From assembly GCF_018390575.1 (NCBI RefSeq), contig NZ_JAHBCJ010000013.1, positions 1-51,244 on the forward strand: a stretch of DNA of 51,244 nt, written 5' to 3'. Position numbers and translations under genes: made by a program. Below, piece by piece: positions 35,790 to 46,422 of this stretch. Within the stretch, counting starts at the first letter, position 1. Every line of letters starts with the position of its first letter. This DNA comes from Bhargavaea massiliensis (GTDB lineage: Bacteria > Bacillota > Bacilli > Bacillales_A > Planococcaceae). The notes below the pieces were generated by a model that was not told the DNA's origin, did not search any database, and worked only from the letters and a program-made list of their open reading frames with translations.

Positions 35790-38201
35790 ATGAGATTATT
35801 GGGGAATGAGGCATGGCAAAATGCAGGCATGCCGTTTAGGCGATGGGCGGAGGCTGTGGCCAGGCGCAAGGTGAAGATCGGGTTCTCGCTGTTTTTCCTG
35901 GCAGCTTCTTTTTTCCTTTCCAGGGCGGTCCTGTTCGAGGCGGCGGTACCGTTCCTGTTGCCGGTTTGGGCACTGGCGGCGATCCGTTACCGGAACTACC
36001 TGCCGCTCGTCATCATCGGCGGGGGGCTTGGCAGCCTGATGCTCGGGCCGGGACAGGCGGCGATTCATATCCTGCAGATCTTGCTTTTCCATTCGATCAT
36101 CCGTTTCCGGGTTTTCCGGAAATCGGTTCCGGTGACGCTCGGTCTGGTTGTGCTCGCAATCCAGTCAGTCTGGCAGCTGGCCTCTTATGGCGGCCAGGTG
36201 GCAGGCGATGTCTGGTTCCTCATTGCCTGCGAAGCGTTGCTGACGGCATTTATGGCGGTGTTCCTGTTTGCGGTGTTTACACCGGCGCACCGTTTTCTGC
36301 ATGAACGCTGGACGGCGGAGCGGACGGGGGCCGCGTTCCTCGTCGGAGCGCTCATGATTACGGGAATGGGCGGGATGATTTATGGCCAGTTTTCACTTCC
36401 GGCCGTGCTGATCCATCTTGCCGTGCTGTTTTCGGTGTCAGTCGGGGGGCTGGCAGCGGGCACGGCGGCGGCAACAGTGATTGGAACCATTGTCAGCGTC
36501 TCTGATCTTGAATTCAGCGGAATGATTGCGCTCTATGCGCTGACCGGCTTTTGTGCGGGCATCGCGGCAAAGGCCGGGAAGCTCGGCATTGCGGCCGCTG
36601 CACCGCTCGCCTCAGTGTTCTTCTATATGTATGACGAGACGCTGCCGCTTGATGACGTCCACTTTATGTCGATGGCGCTCGCCACGCTCCTGTTCCTGTG
36701 CGTTCCGTCCAGCTCGCTCGCATTTGTGCGGAGCCGGGTGAATCCGGACCGAACCGGCCAGTCGGAGCGCCGGAGGGTCTGGCTCGAGGAAAAGATGGAC
36801 AGCCAGCTGCACGATTTCCATCAGTTTGCGCACTTCATGTCGCAGCTCGTCAGCGACCACAATGGCAGCCATGAAGACGAAGGGCAACGCCGTCCGCCTG
36901 CCATCTGCCAGTCTTGCTTCCGATACGAGAAGTGCTGGGCAGATCCCGAGGACGGCATCGCACCGCTTCTTGATGACTGGATGAAAGCCCAGGCCTCGCC
37001 AAAACGCGGCCCGAGGATCCGTGTGGAGGAGCGGATCGGTTACAAGTGTGTGAGGTCCACAGGGCTCATGCAGGAACTCGAGGAAGATTATTCCCAGGCC
37101 GTCCTGAACAATCAGCTTCATCACGGACGGAAGATGCTTGCGCTGCAACTGCGCGATATGAGCCGTCACCTGAACGACATGATGATGAATATGAAAGAGG
37201 AAATCAAGACGTTCCGCCCCGAAGAAGAGGAATTGTCCGCCCGCCTGCACCGGATGGAAATCCCGCATTTCCAGGTGGATATCTTGTCCGAGGAGCGCGG
37301 CGCCCGCAAAATCGTCTGCTCGCTTCCGGACCGCAAAAGCGAGTGGGAAACCGAGCGCATGGTCGCGGAGCGGCTCATCATGCCGGTGCTGAACGACATG
37401 TACGGCGAGCCGTTCGAAGTGGAAAAGTCGGTGTTCCTGGAGGATCCGTTCCCGCACCTTCAGGTGACATTCGTCTCCGCCGTCCGCTTCACGATGGACT
37501 ATTCAGTCGTGTCTTCCTCAAAAGACGGCACGTTCCACGCCGGCGACTCGCATGAGGTGTTCCATCTGCATGACGGCCTTGCCGCGGTGATCCTGTCGGA
37601 TGGCATGGGCTCGGATGCGCAGGCCTACCGGGAGAGCAGGAAGGTGATCCGGCTCATGAGGGAATGCCTGAACCGCCGGATGGACCCGGAAACCGCCATG
37701 CACACCCTTCATTACGTCATGTCGCTCAAAGGCGGGGATGACATGTACGCGACGGTCGACCTGGCGCTGATCGACCTGCAGGACGGGCGTCTCTGGTCAT
37801 ACAAGGCCGGGTCGATGTCGACCTACATCAGCCGGGGCGGGAAACTGTTCAAGCTCGAGAGCGCAGCGGTGCCGTTCGGCTTCCTGCCGTCCTTCTCGGT
37901 GGATGCGAAGCGCCATGGCCTGAAAGCGGGTGACGTCATCGTCATGATGACGGACGGCATGTTCTCGCCGTCGGTCGCCCCGGAACAGCAGGAGACCATG
38001 CTGGGGGCGGTGCTGTCGCGCTGCGAAAATCTGGGCACGGACGGGATGGCGGATTATATCATGCAGGAAATGGGACGCAAATTCCGGCTTCCGTCCGACG
38101 ACAGGACGGTGATCGTCATCAAGATCGAGCATACGGTCCAGAAATGGTCAATATTCACGCCGTATTCGACGGTTACCGGGAAGGAAACGGTGGTAAGATG
38201 A
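35790..38201 (+). CDS. spoIIE: Stage II sporulation protein E, SpoIIAA-P phosphatase
   Basis: An 803-residue protein. About residues 30-320 hold some ten membrane spans; a central FtsZ-binding/regulatory region follows with cysteines in CQSCFRYEKCW; the C-terminal PP2C domain (about 580-800) shows the metal-binding ILSDGMGSD and MMTDGMFSP. SpoIIE dephosphorylates SpoIIAA-P, releasing sigma-F in the forespore, and aids polar septation. The ATG at 35790 follows GAGGGGG with 9-nt spacing. tilS follows at 24 nt; yabS and yabT, which lie between them in B. subtilis, are missing. Confidence 0.96.
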   Translation: MRLLGNEAWQNAGMPFRRWAEAVARRKVKIGFSLFFLAASFFLSRAVLFEAAVPFLLPVWALAAIRYRNYLPLVIIGGGLGSLMLGPGQAAIHILQILLFHSIIRFRVFRKSVPVTLGLVVLAIQSVWQLASYGGQVAGDVWFLIACEALLTAFMAVFLFAVFTPAHRFLHERWTAERTGAAFLVGALMITGMGGMIYGQFSLPAVLIHLAVLFSVSVGGLAAGTAAATVIGTIVSVSDLEFSGMIALYALTGFCAGIAAKAGKLGIAAAAPLASVFFYMYDETLPLDDVHFMSMALATLLFLCVPSSSLAFVRSRVNPDRTGQSERRRVWLEEKMDSQLHDFHQFAHFMSQLVSDHNGSHEDEGQRRPPAICQSCFRYEKCWADPEDGIAPLLDDWMKAQASPKRGPRIRVEERIGYKCVRSTGLMQELEEDYSQAVLNNQLHHGRKMLALQLRDMSRHLNDMMMNMKEEIKTFRPEEEELSARLHRMEIPHFQVDILSEERGARKIVCSLPDRKSEWETERMVAERLIMPVLNDMYGEPFEVEKSVFLEDPFPHLQVTFVSAVRFTMDYSVVSSSKDGTFHAGDSHEVFHLHDGLAAVILSDGMGSDAQAYRESRKVIRLMRECLNRRMDPETAMHTLHYVMSLKGGDDMYATVDLALIDLQDGRLWSYKAGSMSTYISRGGKLFKLESAAVPFGFLPSFSVDAKRHGLKAGDVIVMMTDGMFSPSVAPEQQETMLGAVLSRCENLGTDGMADYIMQEMGRKFRLPSDDRTVIVIKIEHTVQKWSIFTPYSTVTGKETVVR

Positions 38202-38225
38202 AAGGAAACGGGAGGAGGGATGCAG

Positions 38226-39677
38226 ATGACGGATCAACTGGAAAGGCAGGCGGCAGATCTGATCAGGGAGAATGGGTGGATCCCGGAAGGCTCCCGCGTC
38301 CTTGTCGCCTGCTCCGGCGGCCCTGATTCCGTCGCGCTCCTCCATGTGATGAAACGACTCGGGGAAAGCTTCGGCTTTACGATCGGAGCGGCTCATGTCG
38401 ACCATATGCTCCGCGGTGAAGAGTCAGCGGAAGACGCACGCTTTGTCTGCGCCATGTGCGCCGGGCTTGGCGTGCCTTTCCATGGAACAGCGATCCCCGT
38501 CGGGGAGATTGTCCGGCATGAGGGAGGCAATGTGCAGGATGTCTGCCGTGCGCAGCGGTATCGGTACTTCGGTAAGGTCATGGAACGGGAACGGTACAAT
38601 GTGCTCGCGACGGCTCACCATGCTGACGATGTGCTCGAGACGGTGCTGATGCGGCTCGCCCGCGGTACGGCTGACGCGGCTCCGGGTATTCCGGCGTCCC
38701 GAAAATTCGGAGAAAGACTTCTCATCCGGCCGTTTCTTTTAAGTGAAAGAAGGGAAGTCATGGAGTACCTGGAAGCACATGGCCTCCCCAGCAGGGTGGA
38801 TCCGAGCAATCTGAAGCCGGATTATACACGGAACCGGTTCCGCCACCGCGTCGTTCCCCTAATCCGGGAGGAAAACCCCGGAGCGGCACGTCGTGTCGCC
38901 GAGTGGGACCTGGCACGGAGGGAGGACGAGGCCTATCTTGCCGGGAAGGCACGGGAAGTTTGGGAGCAGATTTCCGTACCCCTTCAGGACGGCGGATTGG
39001 CCGTGGAGACAGAAGCTTTTTCCCGCGTGCCCTCCGCTTTACAAAGGCGCGTGATTCCCATACTATTAGACTATCTATACCTTTCGGGCCGGTACCCTTC
39101 CGGCGGGCGGCTGGAATCTCTGATCCTCAGCCAGCTGATGCGGACGGAAGGGAGCGGTTCTGTCGATCTCCCGGACGGTTTCCGGCTGGAGCGGGAATAC
39201 GGAAAAGCTGTATTCCGGAAGGCCGGGCAGGGATCGCCCGGGAAGTTCGGGGAAACGCCGCTGCCGTCCGGCAGCTGGATAACGTCGGGATGCGGGATGC
39301 GGTTATTCTGGTCGGACCGGGAAACGGTCCGCGAGCCGGAACCCGCGCCCGGCCGGGAGGTTCTGTATTTCGGAGAGGAGGCGGCCATGCCGCCGCTCTC
39401 CGTGCGCATGCCGCAAGCGGGCGACCGGATCCTTCTTCCGGGCATGGCTGAACCAAAGAAAGTGTCACGGATCTTCATCGACGGCAAGATTCCGCGGAGC
39501 CTGAGGGCAACGTGGCCGGTCGTCACCGCGGCGGACGGACGCGTTGTTGCGGTCCCGGGCGTCCGGTACGGCAAAGGATTCACCCGGGACGGCCGCACGG
39601 GCGGCCCGTACATATTCATCGTGGAGCAAGCGCCGATTGCAGATCGCGCGGACCACGCACAGGAGGAAACCACATGA
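38226..39677 (+). CDS. tilS: tRNA(Ile)-lysidine synthase
   Basis: A 483-residue PP-loop ATPase that attaches lysine to C34 of the AUA-reading isoleucine tRNA. The PP-loop [11 protein letters not shown] lies near residue 30, [10 protein letters not shown] near residue 58 and [16 protein letters not shown] near residue 130; TilS substrate-binding and C-terminal domains follow. The ATG at 38226 has GGAGG at 7 nt; the in-frame ATG at 38220 is too near to it. It ends in an ATGA overlap with hpt. Confidence 0.95.
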   Translation: MTDQLERQAADLIRENGWIPEGSRVLVACSGGPDSVALLHVMKRLGESFGFTIGAAHVDHMLRGEESAEDARFVCAMCAGLGVPFHGTAIPVGEIVRHEGGNVQDVCRAQRYRYFGKVMERERYNVLATAHHADDVLETVLMRLARGTADAAPGIPASRKFGERLLIRPFLLSERREVMEYLEAHGLPSRVDPSNLKPDYTRNRFRHRVVPLIREENPGAARRVAEWDLARREDEAYLAGKAREVWEQISVPLQDGGLAVETEAFSRVPSALQRRVIPILLDYLYLSGRYPSGGRLESLILSQLMRTEGSGSVDLPDGFRLEREYGKAVFRKAGQGSPGKFGETPLPSGSWITSGCGMRLFWSDRETVREPEPAPGREVLYFGEEAAMPPLSVRMPQAGDRILLPGMAEPKKVSRIFIDGKIPRSLRATWPVVTAADGRVVAVPGVRYGKGFTRDGRTGGPYIFIVEQAPIADRADHAQEETT

Positions 39678-40216
39678 TTGGAAACGATATTGAACAGATT
39701 CTCATCTCGGAGGAGGAACTCCAGGAGAAGATTTCCGAGCTTGGAGCGGCGCTCACAAAAGAGTACGAAGGAAAGTTTCCGCTCGCGATCGGTGTGCTGA
39801 AGGGCGCGCTCCCGTTCATGAGCGATCTGATCAAGCGTTTTGACGGCTATATCGAGATCGACTTCATGGATGTCTCGAGCTACGGCAATGCGACCGTATC
39901 TTCCGGTGAAGTGAAAATCGTCAAAGATCTGAATACGAGCGTCGAGGGACGCGACGTCCTGATCATCGAAGACATCATCGACAGCGGGAAGACACTCAGT
40001 TACCTGATTGACCTCCTCAAATACCGGAAGGCGAACTCCATCAAGATCGTCACCCTGCTTGACAAGCCGACGGGCCGCAAAGTGGACCTGAAGGCAGACA
40101 TGGTCGGATTTGAAGTTCCTGATGCATTTGTCGTCGGCTACGGTCTTGACTATGCGGAAAAATACCGGAACCTTCCGTACATCGGAGTTCTTAAAAAAGA
40201 AATTTACTCGTTTTGA
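39674..40216 (+). CDS. hpt: Hypoxanthine phosphoribosyltransferase
   Basis: A 180-residue purine salvage enzyme that makes IMP and GMP from hypoxanthine or guanine and PRPP. The PRPP loop [14 protein letters not shown] is near residue 100. It overlaps tilS by four bases (ATGA) with AGGAGG as ribosome site. In B. subtilis (hprT) this order is conserved, and TilS with HprT influences ftsH expression. Confidence 0.96.
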   Translation: MIGNDIEQILISEEELQEKISELGAALTKEYEGKFPLAIGVLKGALPFMSDLIKRFDGYIEIDFMDVSSYGNATVSSGEVKIVKDLNTSVEGRDVLIIEDIIDSGKTLSYLIDLLKYRKANSIKIVTLLDKPTGRKVDLKADMVGFEVPDAFVVGYGLDYAEKYRNLPYIGVLKKEIYSF

Positions 40217-40251
40217 TGCAGTTGGCCGCTAAGTAAAAGGGAAATCTGCAG

Positions 40252-40306
40252 AAAAGGGTTTTGGATCTGTTCCTCGGACCATTTCCAGCCAAAGCCTTTT
40301 ATTTTG
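40252..40306 (+). terminator. Possible weak terminator after hpt
   Basis: AAAAGGGTTTTGG can pair with CCAAAGCCTTTT across a long loop, followed by ATTTT. Pairing is imperfect and read-through into ftsH is possible. Confidence 0.4.
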
Positions 40307-40369
40307 GCGGCGGTCAAGTCCTATGATAAGATTTACTATAGTTTTCTTTTATTGGTGAGGAGGCTCGGG

Positions 40370-42370
40370 ATGAACCGAATATTAAGGTATACCATCTTGT
40401 ACGGCCTGATTTTCCTCGTAATCATGGGGATCTTTGGTTCGTTCAATAACCCGAATACACAAACGAAAAACCTGACGTACAACGAGTTCCTGACGGCTCT
40501 GTCCGAAGGGGACATCAATGAGGCGACCATCCAGCCGAACCAGCTGGTATATGAAGTCCGGGGAACGATGAATGATGCCAAGGAAGGCGAAACCTTCATC
40601 GTCAATATCCCGCCGGACAACGAGCAGCTCATGAATGAGATCGACCGCGTGGCGGACCAGTCCGCCACCAAGATCACCTTCCTGCCCGCACCTCAATCAA
40701 GCGGCTGGGTCCAGTTCCTGACAGGGCTCATTCCGTTCATCATCATCATCATCCTTTTCTTCTTCCTCCTGAATCAGGCACAGGGCGGCGGCAACCGGGT
40801 CATGAACTTCGGAAAGAGCAAAGCCAAACTGTATAACGAAGAAAAGAAGAAAGTCACGTTTGATGACGTAGCAGGCGCCGATGAGGAAAAAGCCGAACTG
40901 ATCGAGGTTGTCGACTTCCTGAAGGACCCTTCCAAGTTCGACAACATCGGTGCGCGCATTCCTAAAGGGATCCTCCTTGTCGGGCCTCCGGGTACCGGTA
41001 AGACACTCCTCGCACGTGCGGTTGCCGGAGAAGCCGGCGTGCCGTTCTTCTCGATTTCCGGTTCGGACTTCGTTGAGATGTTCGTCGGTGTCGGGGCATC
41101 CCGAGTGCGCGACCTGTTCGAGAACGCGAAGAAAAACGCGCCTTGTATCATCTTCATTGATGAGATCGACGCGGTCGGGCGCCAGCGCGGCGCCGGGCTC
41201 GGCGGCGGCCACGATGAGCGCGAGCAGACACTGAACCAGCTTCTCGTCGAAATGGACGGCTTCGGTGAAAACGAAGGCATCATCATTATCGCCGCGACGA
41301 ACCGCCCGGACATCCTGGACCCGGCCCTTCTCCGCCCGGGACGCTTCGACCGCCAAATCACGGTCGGCCGTCCGGACGTAAAGGGACGCGAAGCGGTCCT
41401 GAAAGTCCATGCGCGCAACAAGCCGCTTGCTGATTCCGTCGACCTGAAGGCGATTGCGGCCCGTACTCCGGGCTTCTCCGGGGCGGATCTCGAGAACCTC
41501 CTCAACGAGGCGGCTCTAGTCGCTGCACGCCGCAACAAGAAAAAGATCGACATGACCGATATCGACGAGGCGACGGACCGCGTAATCGCGGGACCGGCCA
41601 AGAAGAGCCGTGTCATCTCCGAGAAGGAACGCCGCATCGTGGCATTCCACGAAGCCGGCCACGTGGTCATCGGCCTGACGCTCGACGAAGCGGAAATGGT
41701 CCACAAAGTAACCATCGTCCCTCGCGGCCAGGCAGGCGGATATGCAGTCATGCTTCCTAAGGAAGACCGTTACTTCATGACCAAGCCGGAACTCCTTGAT
41801 AAAATATCCGGCCTCCTCGGCGGCCGTGCGGCGGAAGAGATTGTCTTCGGAGAAGTCTCGACCGGTGCGCACAATGACTTCCAGCGTGCGACAAGCATTG
41901 TCCGCCAAATGGTCACCGAGTACGGCATGAGCGACAAGTTGGGCCCGATGCAATACGGCCAGAGCCAGGGCGGCAACGTCTTCCTTGGCCGGGACATCGG
42001 CTCGGAGCAGAACTACTCCGATAAGATCGCCTACGAAATCGACCAAGAAATGATGGATATGATAAAAGAGCAATACCAGCGCACAAAGCAGATCCTGACC
42101 GAGCGCCGCGAACTGCTTGACCTGATCGCAAATACGCTTCTCAAGAAAGAGACGCTGGATGCGCGGGATATCAAGCACCTCGAAGATCATGGCAGGCTTC
42201 CGGAGCCGCTTGAAGAAGAGCAAGAGCTTGAAACCACTGAATCAACGCCAGACTCGACAGGCGCACCGTACGATCCTTCCTCGGGTGACCTCCCGCAGGA
42301 AGACGGTACAAACACCGAGGCACCCCAGAGCCCGATCCGCGAAGACCGGAAGGGACCTGGAATCGAATAA
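40370..42370 (+). CDS. ftsH: ATP-dependent zinc metalloprotease FtsH
   Basis: A 666-residue membrane-anchored AAA+ protease. Two membrane spans (about residues 5-25 and 110-130) flank an external domain. The AAA module has Walker [12 protein letters not shown] (near 205), Walker [12 protein letters not shown] and the SRH; the protease has the zinc motif HEAGH (near 430). A Glu/Ser/Thr-rich tail of about 60 residues ends it. FtsH degrades membrane and regulatory proteins, including Spo0E in B. subtilis. The ATG at 40370 follows GAGGAGG. Confidence 0.97.
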   Translation: MNRILRYTILYGLIFLVIMGIFGSFNNPNTQTKNLTYNEFLTALSEGDINEATIQPNQLVYEVRGTMNDAKEGETFIVNIPPDNEQLMNEIDRVADQSATKITFLPAPQSSGWVQFLTGLIPFIIIIILFFFLLNQAQGGGNRVMNFGKSKAKLYNEEKKKVTFDDVAGADEEKAELIEVVDFLKDPSKFDNIGARIPKGILLVGPPGTGKTLLARAVAGEAGVPFFSISGSDFVEMFVGVGASRVRDLFENAKKNAPCIIFIDEIDAVGRQRGAGLGGGHDEREQTLNQLLVEMDGFGENEGIIIIAATNRPDILDPALLRPGRFDRQITVGRPDVKGREAVLKVHARNKPLADSVDLKAIAARTPGFSGADLENLLNEAALVAARRNKKKIDMTDIDEATDRVIAGPAKKSRVISEKERRIVAFHEAGHVVIGLTLDEAEMVHKVTIVPRGQAGGYAVMLPKEDRYFMTKPELLDKISGLLGGRAAEEIVFGEVSTGAHNDFQRATSIVRQMVTEYGMSDKLGPMQYGQSQGGNVFLGRDIGSEQNYSDKIAYEIDQEMMDMIKEQYQRTKQILTERRELLDLIANTLLKKETLDARDIKHLEDHGRLPEPLEEEQELETTESTPDSTGAPYDPSSGDLPQEDGTNTEAPQSPIREDRKGPGIE

Positions 42371-42380
42371 GCCAATCAGA

Positions 42381-42415
42381 CCGGTGCCCCTATTTCAGGG
42401 GCGCCGGCTTTTTTT
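42381..42415 (+). terminator. Terminator after ftsH
   Basis: CCGGTGCCCCT / AGGGGCGCCGG 11-bp stem (one G-T pair), five-base loop, run of T. Confidence 0.92.
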
Positions 42416-42432
42416 GCCGGCTGGGGTTGTGA

Positions 42433-42438
42433 TATGAT
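42433..42438 (+). promoter_or_regulatory. Candidate -10 of coaX
   Basis: TATGAT about 37 nt before coaX; the -35 would fall in the ftsH terminator T-run and is not convincing. Confidence 0.35.
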
Positions 42439-42474
42439 GTTACGGACACTCGAATGAATAAGTGAGGAATGGCC

Positions 42475-43239
42475 ATGATTCTGGTAATGGATACCGGGAA
42501 TACAAATATTGTCCTTGGTGTATACAAAGGGGACGAACTAATCTATCAGTGGCGGATGGGCACCGACCGCCGAAAGACGGAAGATGAGTTCGGCATGCAG
42601 GTAAAGTCGCTGTTTAATCATGCTGGCCTCGACATGAAGGCAATCGATGGGATCATCATCTCATCGGTCGTGCCGCCGATCATGTTCGCGCTTGAGCATA
42701 TGTGCGAAAAGTACTTTGGACTGACACCGGTCGTTGTCGGGCCCGGTGTCAAGACCGGCCTGAACATCAAATACGAAAATCCGCGGGAGGTCGGCGCAGA
42801 CCGGATTGTCAATGCAGTCGCCGGCATCCATGAGTACGGCAACCCGCTCATCATCGTCGACTTCGGAACCGCGACAACCCTCTGCTACATCAACGACAAA
42901 AAGGAATACATGGGCGGTGTCATCGCGCCGGGGATCGGAATTTCGACCGAAGCGCTATTCGAGCGCGCATCCAAGCTCCCGCGCGTGGAACTCGTCCGCC
43001 CGGAAAATGTCCTGGGGAAAAACACGGTCGCAGCCATGCAGGCCGGAATTGTCTACGGCTATGTCGGCCAAGTGGAAGGCCTGATTGCACGCATCAAGGA
43101 AATGGCCGGAACAAACCCGACAGTCATCGCGACAGGCGGTCTTGCACCGCTTATCGCCAGCGAAACAGATGCCATCGACATCGTTGACGGGCATCTGACA
43201 CTCAAGGGCCTCAAGCTGATTTACGACCGCAATCAATGA
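42475..43239 (+). CDS. coaX: Type III pantothenate kinase
   Basis: A 254-residue ASKHA-fold kinase for the first step of coenzyme A synthesis. It begins [30 protein letters not shown] near residue 125 and [11 protein letters not shown] near residue 145 are family motifs. Type III enzymes need a monovalent cation and are not inhibited by CoA. The ATG at 42475 follows GTGAGG with 7-nt spacing; the ATG at 42469 is too close. Confidence 0.95.
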   Translation: MILVMDTGNTNIVLGVYKGDELIYQWRMGTDRRKTEDEFGMQVKSLFNHAGLDMKAIDGIIISSVVPPIMFALEHMCEKYFGLTPVVVGPGVKTGLNIKYENPREVGADRIVNAVAGIHEYGNPLIIVDFGTATTLCYINDKKEYMGGVIAPGIGISTEALFERASKLPRVELVRPENVLGKNTVAAMQAGIVYGYVGQVEGLIARIKEMAGTNPTVIATGGLAPLIASETDAIDIVDGHLTLKGLKLIYDRNQ

Positions 43240-43258
43240 ATGAAGGGGATGGACCATA

Positions 43259-44146
43259 TTGTCTGATTACATCGTGAAAGGCCTTGCTTTTGATGGAACG
43301 ATCCGCGTGATTGGCGCGCGGACGACGGATACCGTAGGGGAAGCACAGCGCCGCCACCAGGCCTGGCCGACTGCGACAGCCGCACTTGGCCGGACATTGA
43401 CAGGCACCGTCATGCTCGGCTCAATGCTGAAAGGCGACGGCAAGCTGACTGTCAAGGTTGAAGGAGGAGGCCCGGCGGGGGCCATCCTGGCTGATGCTGA
43501 CGCAAACGGCCATGTCCGCGGATATATTTCTGATCCATACGTCCACTTTGATCTGAACAGCCAGAGCAAACTTGATGTCCGGCGTGCCGTCGGGACGAAC
43601 GGGATGTTTTCCGTTGTGAAGGATCTTGGCCTCCGCGATCACTTTACAGGCCAGGTGCCGATTGTTTCAGGTGAAATTGCCGAAGACTTCACGCAGTATC
43701 TGACCGTTTCCGAACAAGTGCCATCCGCCGTTGCGCTTGGCGTCCTTGTCAATCCTGATAATACCGTCAAGGCAGCCGGGGGCTTCATCATCCAGGTCAT
43801 GCCCGGTGCTTCCGACGAAACAATCACCCTGCTCGAGGAGCGGATCGCGAAAGCGCGTCCGGTATCACGGCAGATTGAAGACGGCCTGACCCCTGAAGAG
43901 GTTCTTCAGGAAGTGCTTGGTACTGATAATGTCCGGTTTATCGATACGATGCCGGTTTCTTTCGACTGCGACTGCTCCAAAGAGCGGTTCGGCAATGCAA
44001 TCAAAGGTCTCGGGGAGCGGGAAATCCTCGAAATGATCAAAGAAGACCACGGAGCCGAGGCACAGTGCCATTTCTGCCTTGAAAAGTACCAGTTCTCCGA
44101 AGATGAGCTGAGAGGATTTTTGAGCGATGAGAAGGACACGGACTGA
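43259..44146 (+). CDS. hslO: Redox-regulated molecular chaperone Hsp33
   Basis: A 295-residue holdase activated by oxidation. The C-terminal redox switch shows [10 protein letters not shown] and [10 protein letters not shown], the CxC...CxxC zinc set. Family motifs at the N-terminus include [16 protein letters not shown]. The start codon is TTG at 43259, with GAAGGGGA about 9 nt upstream; the ATG at 43250 hits a stop after five codons. It overlaps the next gene by 20 nt. Confidence 0.94.
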   Translation: MSDYIVKGLAFDGTIRVIGARTTDTVGEAQRRHQAWPTATAALGRTLTGTVMLGSMLKGDGKLTVKVEGGGPAGAILADADANGHVRGYISDPYVHFDLNSQSKLDVRRAVGTNGMFSVVKDLGLRDHFTGQVPIVSGEIAEDFTQYLTVSEQVPSAVALGVLVNPDNTVKAAGGFIIQVMPGASDETITLLEERIAKARPVSRQIEDGLTPEEVLQEVLGTDNVRFIDTMPVSFDCDCSKERFGNAIKGLGEREILEMIKEDHGAEAQCHFCLEKYQFSEDELRGFLSDEKDTD

Positions 44147-45056
44147 GACCGGACAGGCGATCCGCAAGCGCCGCCTGAAGACAAAGCCTGTCCTGGCCGT
44201 CCTCGGGATCCTTCTTGCGGGCAACCTGCTCTGGTTCACGCTCTGGATGACAAAGGACGGCGGCAGTGTGAAATCCGCCGGCACCGGCGAGCAGGTGGCG
44301 TCAGTCGGGAAGGAAACGATCACGAACAAGGAGTGGGTGGCGGCCATGGAAGAACGGGTCGGCCGCGAGGCGCTCCGTGAGCTCGTCAACCAGAAAGTGA
44401 TGGAAGCAGCCGCGAAAGAATACGGCATCAAAGTTTCCGATGATGAGATTGACCTGGAAATCGCCATGCTGCGTGCAGGAGGCGAAGGAACCGGTGAACT
44501 GACGGGGGATCCGCTTCGCAATCAGGTGAAGATGCAGCTGATTTTCGAGAAGGTGCTGACGAAAGATATCATCATCGATGACGAGGCGGTCAAAGACTAC
44601 TACGAGAAAAACGAATCGCTGTATGATGTGAAGCCGTCTTACAGAACGGCAGCAATCATTCTGAAGGACCAGTCAGAGGCCGAGAACGCACTTGGTGAAC
44701 TGGACAGCGGCTCGTCGTTTGAAGCGCTGGCACGTGAGCGTTCGATCGACCGCGTATCAGGAAGCCTCGGCGGTGAACTCGGCTACATCAGCGAGTCTTC
44801 GGAAAACGTCGATCCGGCCATCATCAAGGCCGTCAGCGGCATGAAGGCCGGTGAAACCGCCGGCCCGATTGCATTGGCGGACGGGGAGGTCGCGCTTGTG
44901 AAAGTGACGGATACCGCCGAAGGCCGCCTGTTCAAGTTCAAGGAGGTCAAAGATCAGATCCGCCGCGAGCTTGCCATCGAGCAGCTTCCGCAATCCGTCA
45001 CCCCGGAAGCATTCTGGGAAGAATTCGGAGCGGAATGGATATACGGCAAAGAATAA
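44127..45056 (+). CDS. yacD: PpiC-type peptidyl-prolyl isomerase YacD
   Basis: A 309-residue exported foldase. A basic start and one membrane segment (about residues 20-40, [21 protein letters not shown]) anchor it. A SurA-like helical region and a parvulin domain (about residues 170-260: [38 protein letters not shown]) follow. It resembles PrsA but has no lipobox. It begins inside hslO and ends before a terminator. In B. subtilis yacD sits at the same place. Confidence 0.88.
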   Translation: MRRTRTETGQAIRKRRLKTKPVLAVLGILLAGNLLWFTLWMTKDGGSVKSAGTGEQVASVGKETITNKEWVAAMEERVGREALRELVNQKVMEAAAKEYGIKVSDDEIDLEIAMLRAGGEGTGELTGDPLRNQVKMQLIFEKVLTKDIIIDDEAVKDYYEKNESLYDVKPSYRTAAIILKDQSEAENALGELDSGSSFEALARERSIDRVSGSLGGELGYISESSENVDPAIIKAVSGMKAGETAGPIALADGEVALVKVTDTAEGRLFKFKEVKDQIRRELAIEQLPQSVTPEAFWEEFGAEWIYGKE

Positions 45057-45066
45057 GAAATTGCCA

Positions 45067-45092
45067 AAGCATGCCTGAGGGCGTGCTTTTTT
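45067..45092 (+). terminator. Terminator after yacD
   Basis: AAGCATGCC / GGCGTGCTT 9-bp stem with one G-T pair, four-base loop, T-run. Confidence 0.85.
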
Positions 45093-45275
45093 GTTTAGTG
45101 CAAATGTTCGGCCTGAAATCAGCCGGCCCACTGAAGAAACCTTGGGAGCAAATGAAGAAGATGCGGCAGAATATGCACCCGGCTTCAAAACAACCCATTG
45201 CGGCAATCCGAGAAATTTTCATTAAAGGATACCCAATACGCAGGAGCTGAGGGGCAGAACGTGGAAATGTACTGA

Positions 45276-45305
45276 TTGACACCTTCGCGCATACATTGGT
45301 ATCAT
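45276..45305 (+). promoter_or_regulatory. cysK promoter
   Basis: TTGACA, 18-bp spacer, TATCAT. Just downstream TATTGGAAT (45321-45329) resembles part of a CymR site; CymR represses cysK in B. subtilis. The promoter is well supported, the operator only weakly. Confidence 0.7.
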
Positions 45306-45351
45306 GTAAGAAATAAAGCCTATTGGAATGATAGGGATTGGAGTGATCGGG

Positions 45352-46275
45352 ATGAAAACGCGAGTAGGAAATTCGATTACAGATCTCATCCATCAGACTC
45401 CGCTCGTCAAGGTAAACCGCCTGACGGGGGAAAATGATGCAGACATCTATCTGAAGCTGGAGTACTTCAACCCGGGCAGCAGCGTCAAGGACCGGATTGC
45501 GCTGGCGATGGTCGAGCAGGCGGTAAAAGAAGGCAAGCTGAAGGAAGGCGGCACGATCATCGAGCCGACAAGCGGAAACACGGGAATCGGCCTTGCGATG
45601 GTCGCGGCGGCAAAAGGTTACAAGACCGTCATCGTCATGCCGGACACGATGAGCATGGAACGTCGGAACCTCCTGCGCGCGTATGGTGCGGAACTCGTGC
45701 TTACACCTGGCGCGGATGGCATGAAAGGCGCCATCGCCAAAGCCAATGAACTGGCCGAACAGAATGGCTGGTTCCTTCCCCAGCAGTTCGAAAACTTCTC
45801 AAACCCGGAAGTCCACCGCCTGACGACAGGGCCGGAAATCGCGGATTCCCTTGACCAGGTCGATGCATTCATCTCCGGCATCGGCACAGGCGGAACCATC
45901 ACCGGTGCGGGCGGCGTCTTGAAAGAACGCTTCCCTGAAGTGAAGATCATCGCGGTTGAGCCAGAAAAGTCCCCGGTCCTTTCCGGCGGCCAGTCCGGCC
46001 CGCACAAAATCCAGGGGATTGGTGCCGGTTTCGTTCCAAAGGTTCTCGACACAGATATTTATGACGAAATCATTCAGGTATCCGATGAGGATGCCTATGA
46101 CACGGCACGTAAGGCCGCACGGCAGGAAGGCATCCTCGGCGGCGTCTCTTCCGGCGCAGCCATCTACGCAGCGCTTGAAACGGCGAAAAAGCTCGGCAAA
46201 GGCAAGACAGTCGTTGCCATCCTTCCGTCCAACGGCGAGCGCTACCTGAGCACACCGCTCTACCAGTTCGACTGA
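45352..46275 (+). CDS. cysK: Cysteine synthase A
   Basis: A 307-residue PLP enzyme that makes cysteine from O-acetylserine and sulfide. The PLP lysine is in [12 protein letters not shown] (near residue 45); [10 protein letters not shown] and [10 protein letters not shown] bind substrate and phosphate. CysK also binds CymR as corepressor in B. subtilis. The ATG at 45352 aligns with the B. subtilis N-terminus and has GGAG 8 nt before it; the frame is open 24 nt further upstream. In B. subtilis pabB-pabA-pabC follow; here folP is next. Confidence 0.96.
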   Translation: MKTRVGNSITDLIHQTPLVKVNRLTGENDADIYLKLEYFNPGSSVKDRIALAMVEQAVKEGKLKEGGTIIEPTSGNTGIGLAMVAAAKGYKTVIVMPDTMSMERRNLLRAYGAELVLTPGADGMKGAIAKANELAEQNGWFLPQQFENFSNPEVHRLTTGPEIADSLDQVDAFISGIGTGGTITGAGGVLKERFPEVKIIAVEPEKSPVLSGGQSGPHKIQGIGAGFVPKVLDTDIYDEIIQVSDEDAYDTARKAARQEGILGGVSSGAAIYAALETAKKLGKGKTVVAILPSNGERYLSTPLYQFD

Positions 46276-46293
46276 TCAACATGATTAATTCCG

Positions 46294-46318
46294 AAAAGGG
46301 GGCCCAGGCCCTCTTTTT
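46294..46318 (+). terminator. Terminator after cysK
   Basis: AAAAGGGGGCC pairs with GGCCCTCTTTT (one G-T) around a two-base centre, T-rich tail. Confidence 0.75.
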
Positions 46319-46422
46319 CTTTTGCGTGTTTTCCCGGCTTCTCTATGGAAAAACACCACCGGTCCGCTGTAAGATGAGGGGAAGAGCGGCAGGGAGCCGC
46401 AGTAAACTGGAGGTATGGCAGC

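Noticed and set aside
45095-45275. Small gene between yacD and cysK
   Set aside because: A 71-codon frame spans the yacD terminator and has no ribosome site or recognised similarity.
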